NCBI RefSeq assembly: GCF_000196495.1
Contig: NC_011312.1
Span: forward strand, 2,976,001-3,040,000
Direction of reading: 5' to 3'
DNA length: 64,000 nt
DNA from: Aliivibrio salmonicida LFI1238
GTDB taxonomy: Bacteria; Pseudomonadota; Gammaproteobacteria; Enterobacterales; Vibrionaceae
Positions within the stretch are counted from its first letter, which is position 1; each line of letters starts with the position of its first letter. The notes beneath the pieces are model-generated. The model did not search any database. It had not been told where the DNA came from and saw nothing but the letters and a program-made list of their open reading frames with translations. Position numbers and translations under genes: made by a program. Below, piece by piece: positions 63,055-64,000 of the stretch.

Positions 63055-63369
63055 ATGCAAAAAGATAAAAAGAGAACACCAGAGCAATGGCACGCTCTAT
63101 TTGAATCTCAGCAATCTAGCAAGCTTAGTGCCGCTGAATTTTGTCGTAACCATAATATTCTGCCAAAGACATTTAGTGCACGTAAAGCACGATGGAAACA
63201 AAAGATTAACGCTTCTACTTTCTTGAAAGTAGAAGCGTTAACATCAACTATCATCGCCACTCCACAATTACCAGATATTCAACTTTCTATCGGAAAATTG
63301 CGATTAACATTGCCAGCTAATACTGAACCTCACTGGATAGGACTCTTATTAAAAGGGTATCAATCATGA
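63055..63369 (+). CDS. tnpA: IS66 accessory protein TnpA (copy 3)
   Basis: Its 104 residues are identical to the other two copies. It contains the same internal palindrome (63206-63241). Overlaps tnpB by 4 bp. Confidence 0.92.
   Translation: MQKDKKRTPEQWHALFESQQSSKLSAAEFCRNHNILPKTFSARKARWKQKINASTFLKVEALTSTIIATPQLPDIQLSIGKLRLTLPANTEPHWIGLLLKGYQS
63206..63241. repeat. 36-bp perfect palindrome inside tnpA (copy 3)
   Basis: Identical to the hairpins in copies 1 and 2. Confidence 0.95.
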
Positions 63370-63713
63370 ATGTATTTACTGATGTTTCCACCATTTATCT
63401 TCATCGTGATTTTGTCGATTTTCGCAAGGCCATTAATGGCCTTGTCGTGATTGTTGAGCAAGAAATGCAACTATCACCGTTTAGTGATGCTCTATTTATA
63501 TTTTGCAATAAGCCTCGTGATAAACTCAAAATATTGTATTGGGATAAAACAGGATTCGCTTTATGGTACAAGCGATTAGATGAAGACCGCTTCAAATGGC
63601 CACGAAATATAAATAACGATACGTTAGCATTATCAGAGCAGCAACTGACACTGCTATTACAAGGTTTTGATATCTTAGGACATCAACCAGTACATTATCA
63701 AACAACCCTTTAA
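63366..63713 (+). CDS. tnpB: IS66 accessory protein TnpB (copy 3)
   Basis: Its 115 residues are identical to those of the other copies, with one silent base change near its 3' end. Confidence 0.95.
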   Translation: MNVFTDVSTIYLHRDFVDFRKAINGLVVIVEQEMQLSPFSDALFIFCNKPRDKLKILYWDKTGFALWYKRLDEDRFKWPRNINNDTLALSEQQLTLLLQGFDILGHQPVHYQTTL

Positions 63714-63784
63714 ATAGTTGATTCTCAGTCAAGAATAGGAGGCAACCGATTGATTACCTGTATTATCGTTATATAGTCATCTAC

Positions 63785-64000
63785 ATGACTGATAAAATAA
63801 AACCACTTCCTGATACCATTGACGAGCTGAAAGCACTTGTGCTTCAGCTTGAAAATAAATATAACCGTCTTCTAGAGCAATTTCGGCTGGCTCAACATCA
63901 GCGCTTTGGTAAAAGCAGTGAATCTGACTCGACTCAATTTGATTTATTCAATGAAACAGAAGAAGAAATCATCATTGAAAATGATGACACACAAACGATT
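63785..64000 (+). CDS. tnpC: IS66 transposase TnpC (copy 3), N-terminal 72 codons only
   Basis: The start MTDKIKPLPDTIDELKALVL and the leucine-rich coiled coil are visible. The frame is open to the window edge, so truncation is only by the window. Confidence 0.94.
   Translation, partial: MTDKIKPLPDTIDELKALVLQLENKYNRLLEQFRLAQHQRFGKSSESDSTQFDLFNETEEEIIIENDDTQTI

Larger units (their letters stand above)
62974..64000 (+). mobile_element. IS66-family insertion sequence, copy 3 (5' part, cut by window end)
   Basis: The left terminal repeat and all visible sequence match copies 1 and 2. The first 1027 bp are in the window. The left flank is TACACACC. Near 63690 it reads CAACCAGTA where copies 1 and 2 read CAACCGGTA (silent). 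It agrees with copy 2 against copy 1 at tnpC codon 2 and at the CGG codon near residue 34. Confidence 0.96.

Overview
The window is low-GC gammaproteobacterial chromosome, and its gene content and order point to Vibrionaceae, most probably genus Aliivibrio. Supporting signs are a MotX sodium-motor gene beside purA, the frdABCD-efp-epmB-pfkA-fieF-cpx neighbourhood, a MetL/LeuO/acyl-CoA-synthetase block, and very close agreement of many proteins with vibrio families. The species is not determinable from sequence reading alone. Several near-identical IS66 copies would fit an IS-rich lineage such as A. salmonicida, but that is inference.

Layout. (1) 1-4.5 kb: 3' part of metL, then leuO and a long-chain acyl-CoA synthetase. 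(2) 4.77-7.09 kb: IS66-family element, copy 1. (3) 7.1-14.5 kb: ppc, argE and the divergent argCBG operon; argH is not present. (4) 14.53-16.84 kb: IS66 copy 2, inverted. (5) 16.9-31.4 kb: metF, the rpsF-priB-rpsR-rplI operon, nsrR-rnr-rlmB, hmp, motX, purA, a YjeT-like gene, hflC-hflK-hflX and hfq. (6) 31.4-38 kb: miaA, mutL, amiB, tsaE, and queG on the other strand. (7) 38.4-39.8 kb: ten tRNA genes, five tRNA-Gly(GCC) and five initiator tRNA-fMet(CAT), in a tandem array. (8) 39.9-50.2 kb: orn, rsgA, psd, an EamA transporter, epmA, frdABCD, efp, epmB. (9) 50.2-62.9 kb: pfkA, fieF, cpxP/cpxRA, trmL, cysE, gpsA, secB, a rhodanese, envC, fxsA, aspA. (10) 62.97 kb to the end: IS66 copy 3, cut by the window edge.

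Functional links. efp, epmA and epmB together supply EF-P and two of its lysine-modification enzymes. frdABCD and aspA belong to anaerobic fumarate respiration. nsrR and hmp form a divergent nitric-oxide sensing/detoxification pair with two good NsrR-like operators between them. amiB and envC are an amidase and a degenerate-LytM activator for daughter-cell separation. cpxP/cpxRA share an intergenic region with a perfect CpxR box. argE/argC share a tandem ARG-box operator.

The most informative signal is structural. The 8-bp flanks of IS66 copies 1 and 2 show that the ppc-argECBG block has been inverted by recombination between the two inverted IS copies. The original target duplication of copy 2 is now split across the two junctions. 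I found no phage, CRISPR array, toxin-antitoxin system, defence island or biosynthetic cluster. Apart from the IS elements the window is core chromosome, and I do not see a convincing undescribed multi-gene system in it. A possible small RNA between queG and the tRNA array is the best candidate for something not annotated.
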